A model generated the notes under the pieces. That model ran no database searches. It saw only the letters and a list, made by a program, of their open reading frames with translations, and was not told where the DNA came from. From Candidatus Bathyarchaeota archaeon (GTDB taxonomy: Archaea > Thermoproteota > Bathyarchaeia > Bathyarchaeales > SOJC01), in the NCBI GenBank assembly GCA_026014805.1, contig JAOZHR010000007.1, forward strand, positions 1 through 58,659: a DNA stretch of 58,659 nucleotides, read 5' to 3'. This document shows positions 26,894 through 33,410 of this stretch, piece by piece (position 1 is the first letter of the stretch; each line of letters starts with the position of its first letter). The position numbers and the translations under genes are program-made.

Positions 26894-26971
26894 TGGTGGG
26901 GCTGCCCGGATTTGAACCGGGGTCCCTAGCGTCCGAGGCTAAGAGCCTAGACCAAGCTAGCCGACAGCCCC
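26894..26971 (-). tRNA. tRNA-Pro(CGG)
   Basis: Acceptor GGGGCTG pairs with CAGCCCC. The D stem is GGCT/GGCT with wobble pairs. The anticodon stem TTAGC/GCTAG encloses loop CTCGGAC, giving anticodon CGG. The T arm is CCCGG-TTCAAAT-CCGGG, the discriminator is A and CCA is encoded. The gene is intact. Its 5' half (nt 2-41) is repeated exactly at 31332-31371, so it is the target of an integrated element, and the sequence upstream of it now comes from that element. Confidence 0.95.
26931..26970. repeat. att direct repeat, left copy (within tRNA-Pro)
   Basis: A 40-base block from the anticodon loop to nucleotide 2 of tRNA-Pro, identical to 31332-31371. It is the left boundary of the integrated element. 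Confidence 0.9.
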
Positions 26972-27288
26972 ATGAAACTAAGGAATCTAAGCCTTCTACT
27001 TGCTTATTGATTCCCAAAGCAATTAGCATAGATTGGAAATCATACACTAAATGGTATCTACAGAATCACAATAAAAATACTTTAGGTTATGCCCTAAACT
27101 ATGCTAGAAAGTACGCTGATGTCCTAGCTGATCCTTCAAGTGTGCATAGAATAACAAGTCTGTCTAAAGCTAAAAAGAGACTAACTATGATTGCATTAGC
27201 TAACTTGAGCAAATATCTAGGGATCTACGAGCATTGGAGAAGTATGGCTCTGGAGAAGGCTGTTCAATTAAAATCTTCTGTACACTAG
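26972..27288 (+). pseudogene. Integrase SAM-like domain remnant (left part of split integrase)
   Basis: The frame runs without a stop from the tRNA antisense (GLPGFEPGSLASEAKSLDQASRQP) into about 85 residues that look like the N-terminal core-binding domain of archaeal integrases (SYTKWYLQNHNKNTLGYALNYARKY... KKRLTMIALANLSKYLG). It stops at 27288, before any catalytic residue. The frame through the att core is the same as in the zinc-ribbon ORF at the right end, so excision would join the two. Confidence 0.7.
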
Positions 27289-27346
27289 GGCTTCTAGGAA
27301 AGTAGCTATTAGGAATAATGGAATAACTATGAAGAAGGCGGTTCCA

Positions 27347-27694
27347 TCAAGACTTTATCATTGTTAAAATCATCTTGAACCTTTTTACTGCTTTTAGGGA
27401 ATGCGATTTGTTGGCTGGCATTATGACCACTTCACCTTCCTTCAAATAAAGGGCTTTGCCTGAGATAACAATCTCTGCTTGCCCATCTAGAAGATGAACT
27501 AAAGCATCAAATGGTGCTATATGCTCACTTAGTCCTTGTCCTTTATCAAAAGCGAATAAGGTTACAGTTCCTGCCTTCTTATCAATCAAAGTTCTACTCA
27601 CGACAGCTTCTTCTTGATAGTTTATCAAATCAGTTAAATTGGCAGCTTGAACTACAAGTTTCTCCTTGCTCTTTTGGTCCTTATTGGATTCCAT
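27347..27694 (-). CDS. Cupin-domain protein
   Basis: A 115-residue single-domain cupin. Motif 1 is degenerate (GQGLSEHIAPFDALVHLLDGQAEI) and motif 2 is GEVVIMPANKSHSL, with His retained in both. Small cupins of this kind bind a metal or small ligand. The role is not predictable here. It is a cargo gene of the tRNA-Pro element, with the shared upstream motif 45 bases before the start. Confidence 0.82.
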   Translation of the reverse strand: MESNKDQKSKEKLVVQAANLTDLINYQEEAVVSRTLIDKKAGTVTLFAFDKGQGLSEHIAPFDALVHLLDGQAEIVISGKALYLKEGEVVIMPANKSHSLKAVKRFKMILTMIKS

Positions 27695-27738
27695 CTTATC
27701 TTTTCCTCTAGAAATATTCGCAACTACTGAAACATGCA

Positions 27739-27768
27739 GCTTCAGTTTTATGGCTTGTGGAAGAAACT
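27739..27768 (-). promoter_or_regulatory. Shared upstream motif R1
   Basis: On the minus strand it reads CTTCCACAAGCCATAAAACT with AGTTT before and GAAGC after. It lies 45 bases upstream of the cupin start. It resembles a BRE plus TATA box (CATAAAAC). Confidence 0.7.
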
Positions 27769-27788
27769 CCAGATTGTACCAGTTATCG

Positions 27789-27827
27789 GTCCTAGCCTGT
27801 AGACTTGGAGAAATTCTAGTCTAGGAC
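27789..27827. other. Hairpin-forming inverted repeat
   Basis: GTCCTAG at 27789-27795 pairs with CTAGGAC at 27821-27827. An alternative inner stem TAGACT/AGTCTA lies at 27800-27805 and 27818-27823. It sits between two minus-strand cargo genes and could be a terminator or an operator. Confidence 0.4.
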
Positions 27828-27891
27828 AACCTACTTACTAGTCTTGTGGACTTTGCTCTTTTTCTTCTATAGACTAGGCTGTCAGAAGAGT

Positions 27892-28338
27892 CTATTTGAT
27901 TCCGACTTCTTTATCAATTTGCTTTTGCAGTCTTCCAAAGGACAAAGGCTCTTGACTTTTTATAGCAGTTAAGTAACCTTTGGTTAGGTCTTCAACTGTA
28001 GACTCCAAGAGTATCATGAATTGTGTATTGGCAAACTCTCGTTTTGGGTTTTTCTCTTTCTTTCCGTAGACAATGGACAGAAGGTCTTCAATCATCTGAT
28101 CCATTCCATACAGCTTGAGATGAAGCAACTCGTGAATAATTAGCTCTTCCAAGTTTTCACACTTCGGGGTATAGTTCAGCAAAAGCACTGCTTTCTTATC
28201 TTCCAGATCGATTTTTATGTCCCCAGACTTTCTCCATTTTGATTTGACTATCTTGATTATTATGTCCCAGTCTCGCAGTCTTAAGATATTCTGCCACTTG
28301 TTCAACTGCTCTGCAACTTCATCTTCATCAAGATTCAT
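27892..28338 (-). CDS. HExxH putative metallopeptidase-like protein
   Basis: A 148-residue protein with a SprT/ImmA-like zinc motif ELIIHELLHLKLYGMD near residue 67 (HELLH). The surrounding strand-helix pattern (WDIIIKIVKS... GDIKIDLEDKKAVLLLN) is as in small archaeal metalloprotease-like proteins. No partner domain is present. Motif R2 lies 29 bases upstream. It may be a protease, or a degenerate relative used as an antitoxin or regulator. Confidence 0.65.
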   Translation of the reverse strand: MNLDEDEVAEQLNKWQNILRLRDWDIIIKIVKSKWRKSGDIKIDLEDKKAVLLLNYTPKCENLEELIIHELLHLKLYGMDQMIEDLLSIVYGKKEKNPKREFANTQFMILLESTVEDLTKGYLTAIKSQEPLSFGRLQKQIDKEVGIK

Positions 28339-28366
28339 TCAACTAGCCTCAAGTCTTTTCCTGTTT

Positions 28367-28397
28367 GCTTCAGTTTTTATGAGTTGTGGAAGAAACT
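28367..28397 (-). promoter_or_regulatory. Shared upstream motif R2
   Basis: Minus-strand core CTTCCACAACTCATAAAAAC, 29 bases upstream of the HExxH gene at 27892-28338. It has the same flanks (AGTTT before, GAAGC after) as R1. Confidence 0.7.
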
Positions 28398-28493
28398 ACA
28401 GTTCAAAACTCACTAAGCAGATTTGTGACTTTGTCTTTTCTGTGAAGAGACAACTGAAAATATTTATCTTTACGAGTTTGACATTATTGTTTG

Positions 28494-28721
28494 ATGACTT
28501 TGAAAGAAACAATTGAGACTTTGCGTAGGATGTACGAGGGTTTTAAGAAGGGTGAAGAAGACGTTTTAGCTGTTAGAGACAAGGTTCGTATCGCTTTAGA
28601 AAAAGCTATGAAAAATGAAGCAAATGAAGTCGCTGAAGAGCTTGAAGATATGCTCATGGATTTAGAGTTGTCAATAGAAGATAACAAATGCAAGTGCCAT
28701 AAGAGCAGCTCTATTTGCTGA
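28494..28721 (+). CDS. Small helical hypothetical protein
   Basis: About 75 residues, starting at the second of two adjacent ATGs (MTLKETIETLRRMYEGF). It is highly helical and charged and ends in a Cys-rich tail (KCKCHKSSSIC). It runs opposite to the neighbouring cargo genes and lacks the shared motif. An AT-rich TATA-like box (AAATATTTATC) lies about 30 bases upstream. The family is not recognised. Confidence 0.55.
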   Translation: MTLKETIETLRRMYEGFKKGEEDVLAVRDKVRIALEKAMKNEANEVAEELEDMLMDLELSIEDNKCKCHKSSSIC

Positions 28722-28753
28722 CACGATCTATCAGACTTTACTCTCTTTCTCTA

Positions 28754-29092
28754 TCATTTCAGAAATCTCAGAATGTAATCGTTTACAGTTTGAAGAAATA
28801 CCTCTTCTAGTTCAATGCCATAGTGTTCTGCTAATACAAAGATAATATAGAGAAGGTCTGATAGTTCAGCGGCTAACATTTCTTTTGTTTTAGGTTTTTC
28901 TGGAGGCTTGAACCCCTCTAACCCCTTAACTATTCCAGCAACTTCACCAGCTTCTTCAAGTAAATCAGTGACCATTACAAAAGGAGTCCAACCCTTTCCT
29001 CTTTCAAGATCAAGCTTATCATTGATTTTCCTGAAGTTCTTCCAACAGAGATGTTGAGCATCACGCAGAGTAACAGACAAAAAGCTCACCAT
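28754..29092 (-). CDS. MazG-like nucleotide pyrophosphohydrolase
   Basis: A 112-residue all-helical protein with the MazG-type metal motif EEAGEVAGIVKGLE followed by AAELSDLLYIIFVLAEHYGIE. These give the paired EExxE and ExxD residues that hold Mg and hydrolyse NTPs to NMPs and pyrophosphate. It is a single-domain form, as in house-cleaning enzymes. Motif R3 lies 20 bases upstream, so the ATAAAA run is about 25 bases from the ATG, fitting a leaderless message. Confidence 0.8.
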   Translation of the reverse strand: MVSFLSVTLRDAQHLCWKNFRKINDKLDLERGKGWTPFVMVTDLLEEAGEVAGIVKGLEGFKPPEKPKTKEMLAAELSDLLYIIFVLAEHYGIELEEVFLQTVNDYILRFLK

Positions 29093-29111
29093 TACTGATT
29101 CTGTCTTTTCC

Positions 29112-29134
29112 CTCAGTTTTATGACTTGTGGAAG
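29112..29134 (-). promoter_or_regulatory. Shared upstream motif R3
   Basis: Minus-strand core CTTCCACAAGTCATAAAACT, 20 bases upstream of the MazG-like start. The left flank differs from the other copies (GCGTC instead of AGTTT). Confidence 0.7.
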
Positions 29135-29148
29135 GACGCTTGATGCCT

Positions 29149-29328
29149 CTATTCTTTAGATTTTAAGGCTTCGCCAAGCACTAAAACCGCTAGGGCAACC
29201 ATAGCGCCAATTAAAGCCCCTAAGAACTGAAGACCTCCAGAACCAATAGGGTGCTCTAATAAAGCTCCAATCAGCCATCCAATCAAAGCCACAAGAATTA
29301 TTCCTGCAACTGCCAAGTCAACCTTCAA
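29149..29328 (-). CDS. Small two-helix membrane protein (transglycosylase-associated/YeaQ-like)
   Basis: Starting at a TTG (29328), the 59-residue product is two glycine-rich transmembrane helices (VAGIILVALIGWLIGALL and FLGALIGAMVALAVLVLG) joined by a short loop, ending in KSKE. The pattern is like the GlsB/YeaQ/YmgE small stress proteins. It has its own copy of the shared motif (R4) 28 bases upstream, which supports it as a real gene. Confidence 0.65.
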   Translation of the reverse strand: MKVDLAVAGIILVALIGWLIGALLEHPIGSGGLQFLGALIGAMVALAVLVLGEALKSKE

Positions 29329-29355
29329 TCAATGTCCCTTAACAATGTCTTCTTG

Positions 29356-29384
29356 TTCAGTTTTTATGGCTTGTGGAAGAAACT
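29356..29384 (-). promoter_or_regulatory. Shared upstream motif R4
   Basis: Minus-strand core CTTCCACAAGCCATAAAAAC, 28 bases upstream of the two-helix membrane protein. AGTTT flanks it as in R1 and R2. Confidence 0.7.
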
Positions 29385-29391
29385 ATTAGTT

Positions 29392-29889
29392 TTAGTCTTC
29401 ACTTTTGGACACACTTCTCTTTGCCATGACTTCGATGTAAGAGAACCCCTCTTTGACTTTTCTTTCCATTTCCTTAGCCCACTTGTCTTTTCCTATCTCT
29501 TTGATTCTGCGAAGCATATCGAGATGTCCTCTGTAAGCTTGAGTTTGTGGTTGTAGTTTATCACAAGGCATTTTGTCGCACTCTGCACATGTAGAGAACC
29601 CATTTTCCTTGCAACAGTCTCTGATTACACAGACTGGTGGTCCACCACCCTCTAAGCAGCTAGGACATTCTCCAAACATTTTCATCAAAGATTGCAGAAC
29701 GTCTTCGAACTGAGGGTAATAGTCAAGCTTGGGGTCCCATTCTTTGGCTTCCTTTGCTATTTCTCGAAAGTGATAAGCATCTAAAACCTCGAGTAGCTGT
29801 ATGCCTCTCTTCTTAATCATCTGCTGATAAATCGCACAAGCACCACAATAAAGACCGCAATATCCAACCAGACTAGACTCATCAACCAT
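29392..29889 (-). CDS. DUF3795-type cysteine-rich protein
   Basis: About 165 residues from the ATG at 29889 (MVDESSL). It shows the DUF3795 pattern: GYCGLYCGACAIYQ at the start, then GECPSCLEGG..., CVIRDCCKENGFSTCAEC and MPCDKL. The many paired cysteines suggest metal or Fe-S binding. The biochemical role of the family is unknown. It is common in archaea and anaerobes. Motif R5 lies 43 bases upstream. Confidence 0.8.
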   Translation of the reverse strand: MVDESSLVGYCGLYCGACAIYQQMIKKRGIQLLEVLDAYHFREIAKEAKEWDPKLDYYPQFEDVLQSLMKMFGECPSCLEGGGPPVCVIRDCCKENGFSTCAECDKMPCDKLQPQTQAYRGHLDMLRRIKEIGKDKWAKEMERKVKEGFSYIEVMAKRSVSKSED

Positions 29890-29931
29890 GGACAACAATC
29901 CCCATAATCATAGGAACAAGTTATGTCTTCT

Positions 29932-29960
29932 GCTTCAGTTTTATGACTTGTGGAAGAAGT
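29932..29960 (-). promoter_or_regulatory. Shared upstream motif R5
   Basis: Minus-strand core CTTCCACAAGTCATAAAACT, followed by GAAGC, 43 bases upstream of the DUF3795 start. Confidence 0.7.
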
Positions 29961-29978
29961 CTTCTGTGAGAAACATGA

Positions 29979-30719
29979 TTACTTCTTCTTTGGTTTTTTA
30001 CCTAAGACTTCTTTTCGTTCCCTGCCTTTCAGGTCTCTAATTGCATAAAGTGTGATCACTGAAGAAACTCCTCTTTCTCTCAGGGATTTCACGTAGTCCA
30101 GAACTTTCTTCTTTGAGCCTCTCATGTTGTCCTTTAGAGCCCAACCAACCCCCTTACGAACATAATCCTCTCTACTCCATATCAGGCTCTCACATAGCTC
30201 CAATACTTCATCAGTGAACTTTCCACTCTGCCCTACTTTTCTAGTAAAGGCAACAACACTTGCTCTCTGCTTCCAAGTATGCTCAGCTCTATTCCATTTT
30301 CTCAATAGTTCCAAAGTCTCTTCAGTATATTGCTTGAGTAAAGGCTGCAGAATATTGATGCAGAACCAATCAGTTTCTCCCCAATGACTCAAGTAGCTTC
30401 CAATTTCGTCCAATAAGCGGTAATGAGCAGGAGTTATTTCGTCAAGGCTAAGCATCAAAACCGTATTCCCAAAGTTCACCTCTTCAGCAAAACCAGAAGC
30501 ATGCAACCTCTTAACTAACTCCAATCTTTCTCTAAGGTTAGATTGCTTCAGACCTTCACGGTAACTTTCAAAAACCTCTTTCTCTTCTAACTCATCAAGC
30601 CCATAAGACCTTATGGTGACCCCAAAATACTTGGCTTTTGCAACTATTTTTGAGGCAGCTTCACGATTCTCTCTCCTTTTCAACTGCTTGACAATCTCCT
30701 GATATAATTCCTCCACTTT
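29979..30719 (-). CDS. DNA alkylation repair protein (AlkD-like HEAT repeats)
   Basis: From the ATG at 30719 (MKVEELYQEIVKQLKRR) the product has about 246 residues of tandem helices typical of AlkD/AlkC-type glycosylases, which excise bulky or positively charged alkylated bases. Typical stretches are YFGVTIRSYGLDEL, DEIGSYLSHWGETDWFC and WNRAEHTWKQRASVVAF, with WSREDYVRKGVGWALKD near the end. The AlkD Trp/Asp surface looks kept. It ends in a lysine-rich tail. Motif R6 lies 32 bases upstream. The longer frame to 30782 would cover that motif, so I reject it. Confidence 0.8.
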   Translation of the reverse strand, partial: KVEELYQEIVKQLKRRENREAASKIVAKAKYFGVTIRSYGLDELEEKEVFESYREGLKQSNLRERLELVKRLHASGFAEEVNFGNTVLMLSLDEITPAHYRLLDEIGSYLSHWGETDWFCINILQPLLKQYTEETLELLRKWNRAEHTWKQRASVVAFTRKVGQSGKFTDEVLELCESLIWSREDYVRKGVGWALKDNMRGSKKKVLDYVKSLRERGVSSVITLYAIRDLKGRERKEVLGKKPKKK

Positions 30720-30750
30720 CATAAGAGCACCTGTTTCCCAAATACTACAG

Positions 30751-30777
30751 GGTAGTTTTATGACTTGCGGAAGAAAC
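30751..30777 (-). promoter_or_regulatory. Shared upstream motif R6
   Basis: Minus-strand core CTTCCGCAAGTCATAAAACT, 32 bases upstream of the AlkD-like start. One base (A to G) differs in the BRE-like part and the downstream flank is different (ACCC). Confidence 0.7.
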
Positions 30778-30824
30778 CTCAACAGCGTAACAGATATTAA
30801 TCATTTTACTCTGACACAAGAGAC

Positions 30825-31013
30825 ATGGTCTCTCTGAAAGGAAGAATTGCTGGTACAATCATTACAGTATTTTGCTGGCTAATATTTACCATTTCATTCC
30901 TAGCGTTCTATCCCACAGGCTTTGATATATGGCAAAACATAGCTTTCTTCATAGTCTCTGCACTTATTGTGTGTGGCATAGTTGCTGCTATCTGGATAAG
31001 TACGGTATTGTAG
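30825..31013 (+). CDS. Small two-helix membrane protein
   Basis: A 62-residue protein with two hydrophobic helices (about 11-30 and 37-59) and little else. The ATG follows a short untranslated stretch without a clear ribosome site. It is on the + strand at the right end of the tRNA-Pro element and lacks the shared motif. The family is unknown. Confidence 0.5.
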   Translation: MVSLKGRIAGTIITVFCWLIFTISFLAFYPTGFDIWQNIAFFIVSALIVCGIVAAIWISTVL

Positions 31014-31170
31014 CTAATCTCACAAGATAACTGAAGCATGAAGAAAACTCCAATCTAATAGAAGCTTGCTCATCGCTCTGGATTCTTCATGGCAGACTTT
31101 GCATAAAACAGAAATATCAACTTCAACATATTATTGACTACAAGTTTTAGGAGAAATGAAGGAAAACACA

Positions 31171-31398
31171 ATGAAAGTCAAATGTCCTAAATGCAATACT
31201 ATGGGATTTCTAGAAGCCAGAGGTAACAGCTACAGAATCAAACATTACAAAGGCTACGTCAACTATAGCAGAAAATACATTATACATTCTCTAAGTCAGA
31301 AAGATGCTTTTAGAATGGGAATCAACCATGTGTCCGAGGCTAAGAGCCTAGACCAAGCTAGCCGACAGCCCATATTCGTTCCAACGCCCCTTAGGTGA
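31171..31398 (+). pseudogene. Zinc-ribbon N-terminus of split integrase (right part)
   Basis: A zinc-ribbon start (MKVKCPKCNTMGFLEARGNSYRIKHYKG) leads after about 50 residues straight into the att core. There it reads SEAKSLDQASRQP, the same frame as in the left integrase piece, and then 7 residues to a stop. On the circular form it would continue into the SAM-like domain at 26972-27288. Only one CxxC of the ribbon is visible. A stand-alone zinc-ribbon gene is the alternative. Confidence 0.55.
31332..31371. repeat. att direct repeat, right copy
   Basis: Forty bases identical to 26931-26970 (tRNA-Pro nt 2-41). The remainder of the tRNA is absent, so this is the displaced chromosomal half-site and the right boundary of the element. 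Confidence 0.9.
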
Positions 31399-31548
31399 AG
31401 AGCCTAGATTATTAGTCAAGACTTTATCAAATATCCAGCATTTAAGCAAAGCGAGTCAGAAGGCGATCATACAAAGGCTAAGAGGACTGTTAGAGAAGTA
31501 GATTTGTGGAATCCAACAGAGGTTGAAGCCTTCATTTTCAACATTTAG
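31394..31548 (+). pseudogene. Second integrase N-terminal relic outside the right att
   Basis: One frame gives RLLVKTLSNIQHLSKASQ...IQRLRGLLEK and stops at 31499. The next frame resumes from 31495 as VDLWNPTEVEAFIFNI and stops at 31548. Joined, they resemble the SAM-like N-terminal domain of archaeal integrases (helix, then a DLxxPxxVxxFI segment). It is a remnant with a frameshift, different in sequence from the left integrase piece, so it probably comes from another insertion at the same tRNA. Confidence 0.45.
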
Positions 31549-31661
31549 AGAGATCTAAGAGGGATACGTTTTTTCAACGTTCTGGATTCATAATTCACAA
31601 AGGTTATTTATTAAATCCATGGTAAAACCAAAACATCACGTCAGAAAGGAAGAACCAAAAA

Positions 31662-31889
31662 ATGAAAAAAGCTTCCACCGTATATGTGGTTGATCTAACA
31701 AAGATTGAAGGCAACGGAAATTTCCTCTGTCCAAATTGCGGCAGAGTGATTTCGCCAGACGATGAAACTGAAACCACGTACGTCATTCAAGAAGTCCAAA
31801 TGAAAAAGAAGGCCCAACTAGAAGAACTTGTAATAAAATGTATCAATTGCGGAAGCATCATCCACATAACCGGATTCACTTCTTTGTGA
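31662..31889 (+). CDS. Zinc-ribbon protein
   Basis: A 75-residue protein with CPNCGRVISPDDE near residue 24 and CINCGSIIHITGF near 61, giving a complete four-Cys zinc ribbon. Acidic linkers lie between the halves. It starts at an ATG with AGGAAG about 15 bases upstream. Its stop is 3 bases from that of the convergent membrane gene. Function is unknown, but it is a type common in archaea. Confidence 0.75.
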   Translation: MKKASTVYVVDLTKIEGNGNFLCPNCGRVISPDDETETTYVIQEVQMKKKAQLEELVIKCINCGSIIHITGFTSL

Positions 31890-31892
31890 AAA

Positions 31893-32147
31893 CTACTTTT
31901 TCTTCTTTGCAGACCTTTCCTTATAAAGGGAACGTTCTACCCATCTAAAGCTCAAACTAAAAACAATCCAGGCAATAGACCCATAAAAAATTCCATTTAC
32001 CACAGCGTTGACAAGAGAAATATAACTTAAATCCGAAATTCCAAAGAAAAAACAAACAACATTTCCAGGGAACAATGGAGAAGGAATTGCAAGTGATGAT
32101 ACTAAGAAAATGGCGAAAAACACAACGAAAACCGCCAAACCCCGCAT
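31893..32147 (-). CDS. Small membrane protein
   Basis: An 84-residue protein with two or three hydrophobic helices (about 4-22, 28-38 and 45-65) and a very basic C-terminus (RSLYKERSAKKKK). The ATG lies behind AAGGGAA. No family is recognised. Confidence 0.6.
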   Translation of the reverse strand: MRGLAVFVVFFAIFLVSSLAIPSPLFPGNVVCFFFGISDLSYISLVNAVVNGIFYGSIAWIVFSLSFRWVERSLYKERSAKKKK

Positions 32148-32197
32148 TATGATTTTCCCTTTTCAGACATCTTGAATAAATATTGCAAGTCAACATA

Positions 32198-32366
32198 TCA
32201 TGAATCTGAATATTTAATAAACCTTTTTGTCGACATGTCCAACACAAATACAGAACAGAAATCTGCATTCCTTAGAACATAGTTCGCTCCTTCATCAGTC
32301 AACAAGTAAAGCTCTTTGAAAAATCTCCAAGCAGCAGATTTCCTCGACAAACTCAAGGCTATTCAT
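32198..32366 (-). pseudogene. Frameshifted small ORF after the 51-residue gene
   Basis: The ATG at 32366 overlaps the previous stop (ATGA). The frame starts MNSLEFVEEICCLEIF and then stops, while the neighbouring frame continues KELYLLTDEGANYVLRNADF... to 32198. A one-base slip at a T run near 32325 would give a single protein of about 55 residues. The LTDEGANYVL phrase is typical of winged-helix proteins. Confidence 0.45.
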
Positions 32367-32518
32367 GTCTCTCTTGTTACTTCAATTCGAATTCGCTTCC
32401 ACTTTTCTTCTACGTCTCTTAGTGACATGACGGCACCTGCAACCATTCCGCTAAACAATTTCTTTACAAACTCATTGAGTGGGATTTCTTCTTCGTCAAC
32501 ATACAATTTTGCATCCAC
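32363..32518 (-). CDS. Small conserved-looking archaeal protein (51 aa)
   Basis: From a GTG at 32518, with AAGGTGAT about 10 bases upstream, the frame reads MDAKLYVDEEEIPLNEFVKKLF... and ends RIRIEVTRET. The strand (AKLYV), turn (EEEIPLN), helix and final strand fit a small archaeal family (xVNGxEIPLNxFVKxI pattern) whose members are usually annotated as hypothetical. The stop overlaps the next ATG (ATGA), as in operons. Confidence 0.65.
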   Translation of the reverse strand: MDAKLYVDEEEIPLNEFVKKLFSGMVAGAVMSLRDVEEKWKRIRIEVTRET

Positions 32519-32646
32519 CTACATCACCTTAATGTATCAATTAGAGTTTCGCTTAATAATCTGATCGAAAATGAATTTCTATTTTGCGCTTCAGCTAGAT
32601 AATGAAAAGAGCTAGAAAAAATTGATGGTGGATGCTGAAAGCAGAC

Positions 32647-33288
32647 TCAGATCGAGAAAATCGACTTCTTTTTCGCTCGTTCTTTGTATTCTTTCTTAGG
32701 TGACTTTGGCTTTACTTCTTCTGGAGGCATTACAACCTCTTCTGTTACCTTCTCAGGTTCCTTTTCAGGCTCCTCAACACCTTTTAGCGGCAGGGGCTTT
32801 TCCGGCTTGGTTCTTCGGGGCCTTGATTTCGTTGCCTCGCTTAACCATGCTGGCTCAAGATGTAGGGCTCTTTTATCATCAAATCCGAAGTATTCCCACG
32901 TGTAGAGATCCATCTGGATTCCTTGCATCTGACTAACTACGTCGACTAATTGTGTTGAAAACGAAGGCGCTAAAAAGACGAGCCTTGGTGACTTTGTATC
33001 ATTTATTTTATAGTCTTTGTAGGAAAACTTCAGCAAGGGTTTCACGTTGTTAACGTAAGCCAAGATTTTCAAACCTTCAAAAAACATGTTATCGTTCTCT
33101 TTCGTACTTAGTTTGACAATGACCAGTTGTCCATCTTCGTCGTGGCACAGCACATCGATATTTACTTTTGAATCTATTGGCATGTTACTGCAAATCACTG
33201 TCAGTCCCTTTTCGACAGCACTTACGTCATGTGCGACTATTTTCTGCAGCTCATTCTCATCTTTAACGCTGATTCTCGCAATTGACAT
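32647..33288 (-). CDS. NucS/RecB-type nuclease-like protein with altered motif
   Basis: From the ATG at 33288 (MSIARISVKDEN), a ~213-residue protein. Residues 10-130 resemble the C-terminal nuclease fold of NucS/EndoMS: ELQKIVAHDVSAVEKGL, then IDVLCHDEDGQLVIVKLSTKEND. In active relatives the second strand ends V-E-L/V-K. Here it reads IVKLS, so the Glu is absent or moved. The last ~65 residues are a Pro/Glu/Lys-rich low-complexity tail. It may be a non-catalytic DNA-binding relative. Confidence 0.6.
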   Translation of the reverse strand: MSIARISVKDENELQKIVAHDVSAVEKGLTVICSNMPIDSKVNIDVLCHDEDGQLVIVKLSTKENDNMFFEGLKILAYVNNVKPLLKFSYKDYKINDTKSPRLVFLAPSFSTQLVDVVSQMQGIQMDLYTWEYFGFDDKRALHLEPAWLSEATKSRPRRTKPEKPLPLKGVEEPEKEPEKVTEEVVMPPEEVKPKSPKKEYKERAKKKSIFSI

Positions 33289-33410
33289 ACTTAATCCCAG
33301 CAATAACAAATCTCTATAAGAGATAAATAGCTTATGAAGTACAATTCACGAAATAGAATATTGATTTTGAATATTATTAGATAAGACGAATTGTGTGAGT
33401 ATTCTTCCAG

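Larger units (their letters stand above)
26931..31371. mobile_element. 4.4-kb integrated element in tRNA-Pro
   Basis: The element is bounded by perfect 40-bp copies of the tRNA-Pro 5' half. It holds two pieces of one integrase gene at its ends and nine cargo genes. Six of these, all on the minus strand, share an upstream ~30-bp motif. The integrase catalytic domain is missing, so the element is probably immobile now. No replication, capsid or conjugation gene is recognised. The organisation follows the SSV-type pattern in which integration splits the integrase gene, but the cargo (cupin, HExxH protein, MazG-like, DUF3795, AlkD-like, small membrane proteins) looks like accessory stress or repair genes. 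Confidence 0.82.

Noticed and set aside
27739-30777. CRISPR array or integron attC sites for the six repeats
   Set aside because: Spacing is gene-sized (240-820 bases), not spacer-sized. The repeats lie at gene starts, and they lack the hairpin architecture and 3' position of attC sites. Promoter-type motif fits better.
27350-31430. Shared 14-mer TCAAGACTTTATCA at both ends of the tRNA-Pro element as a second att site
   Set aside because: A window of this size is expected to contain several chance 14-base matches, and neither copy is at a boundary.
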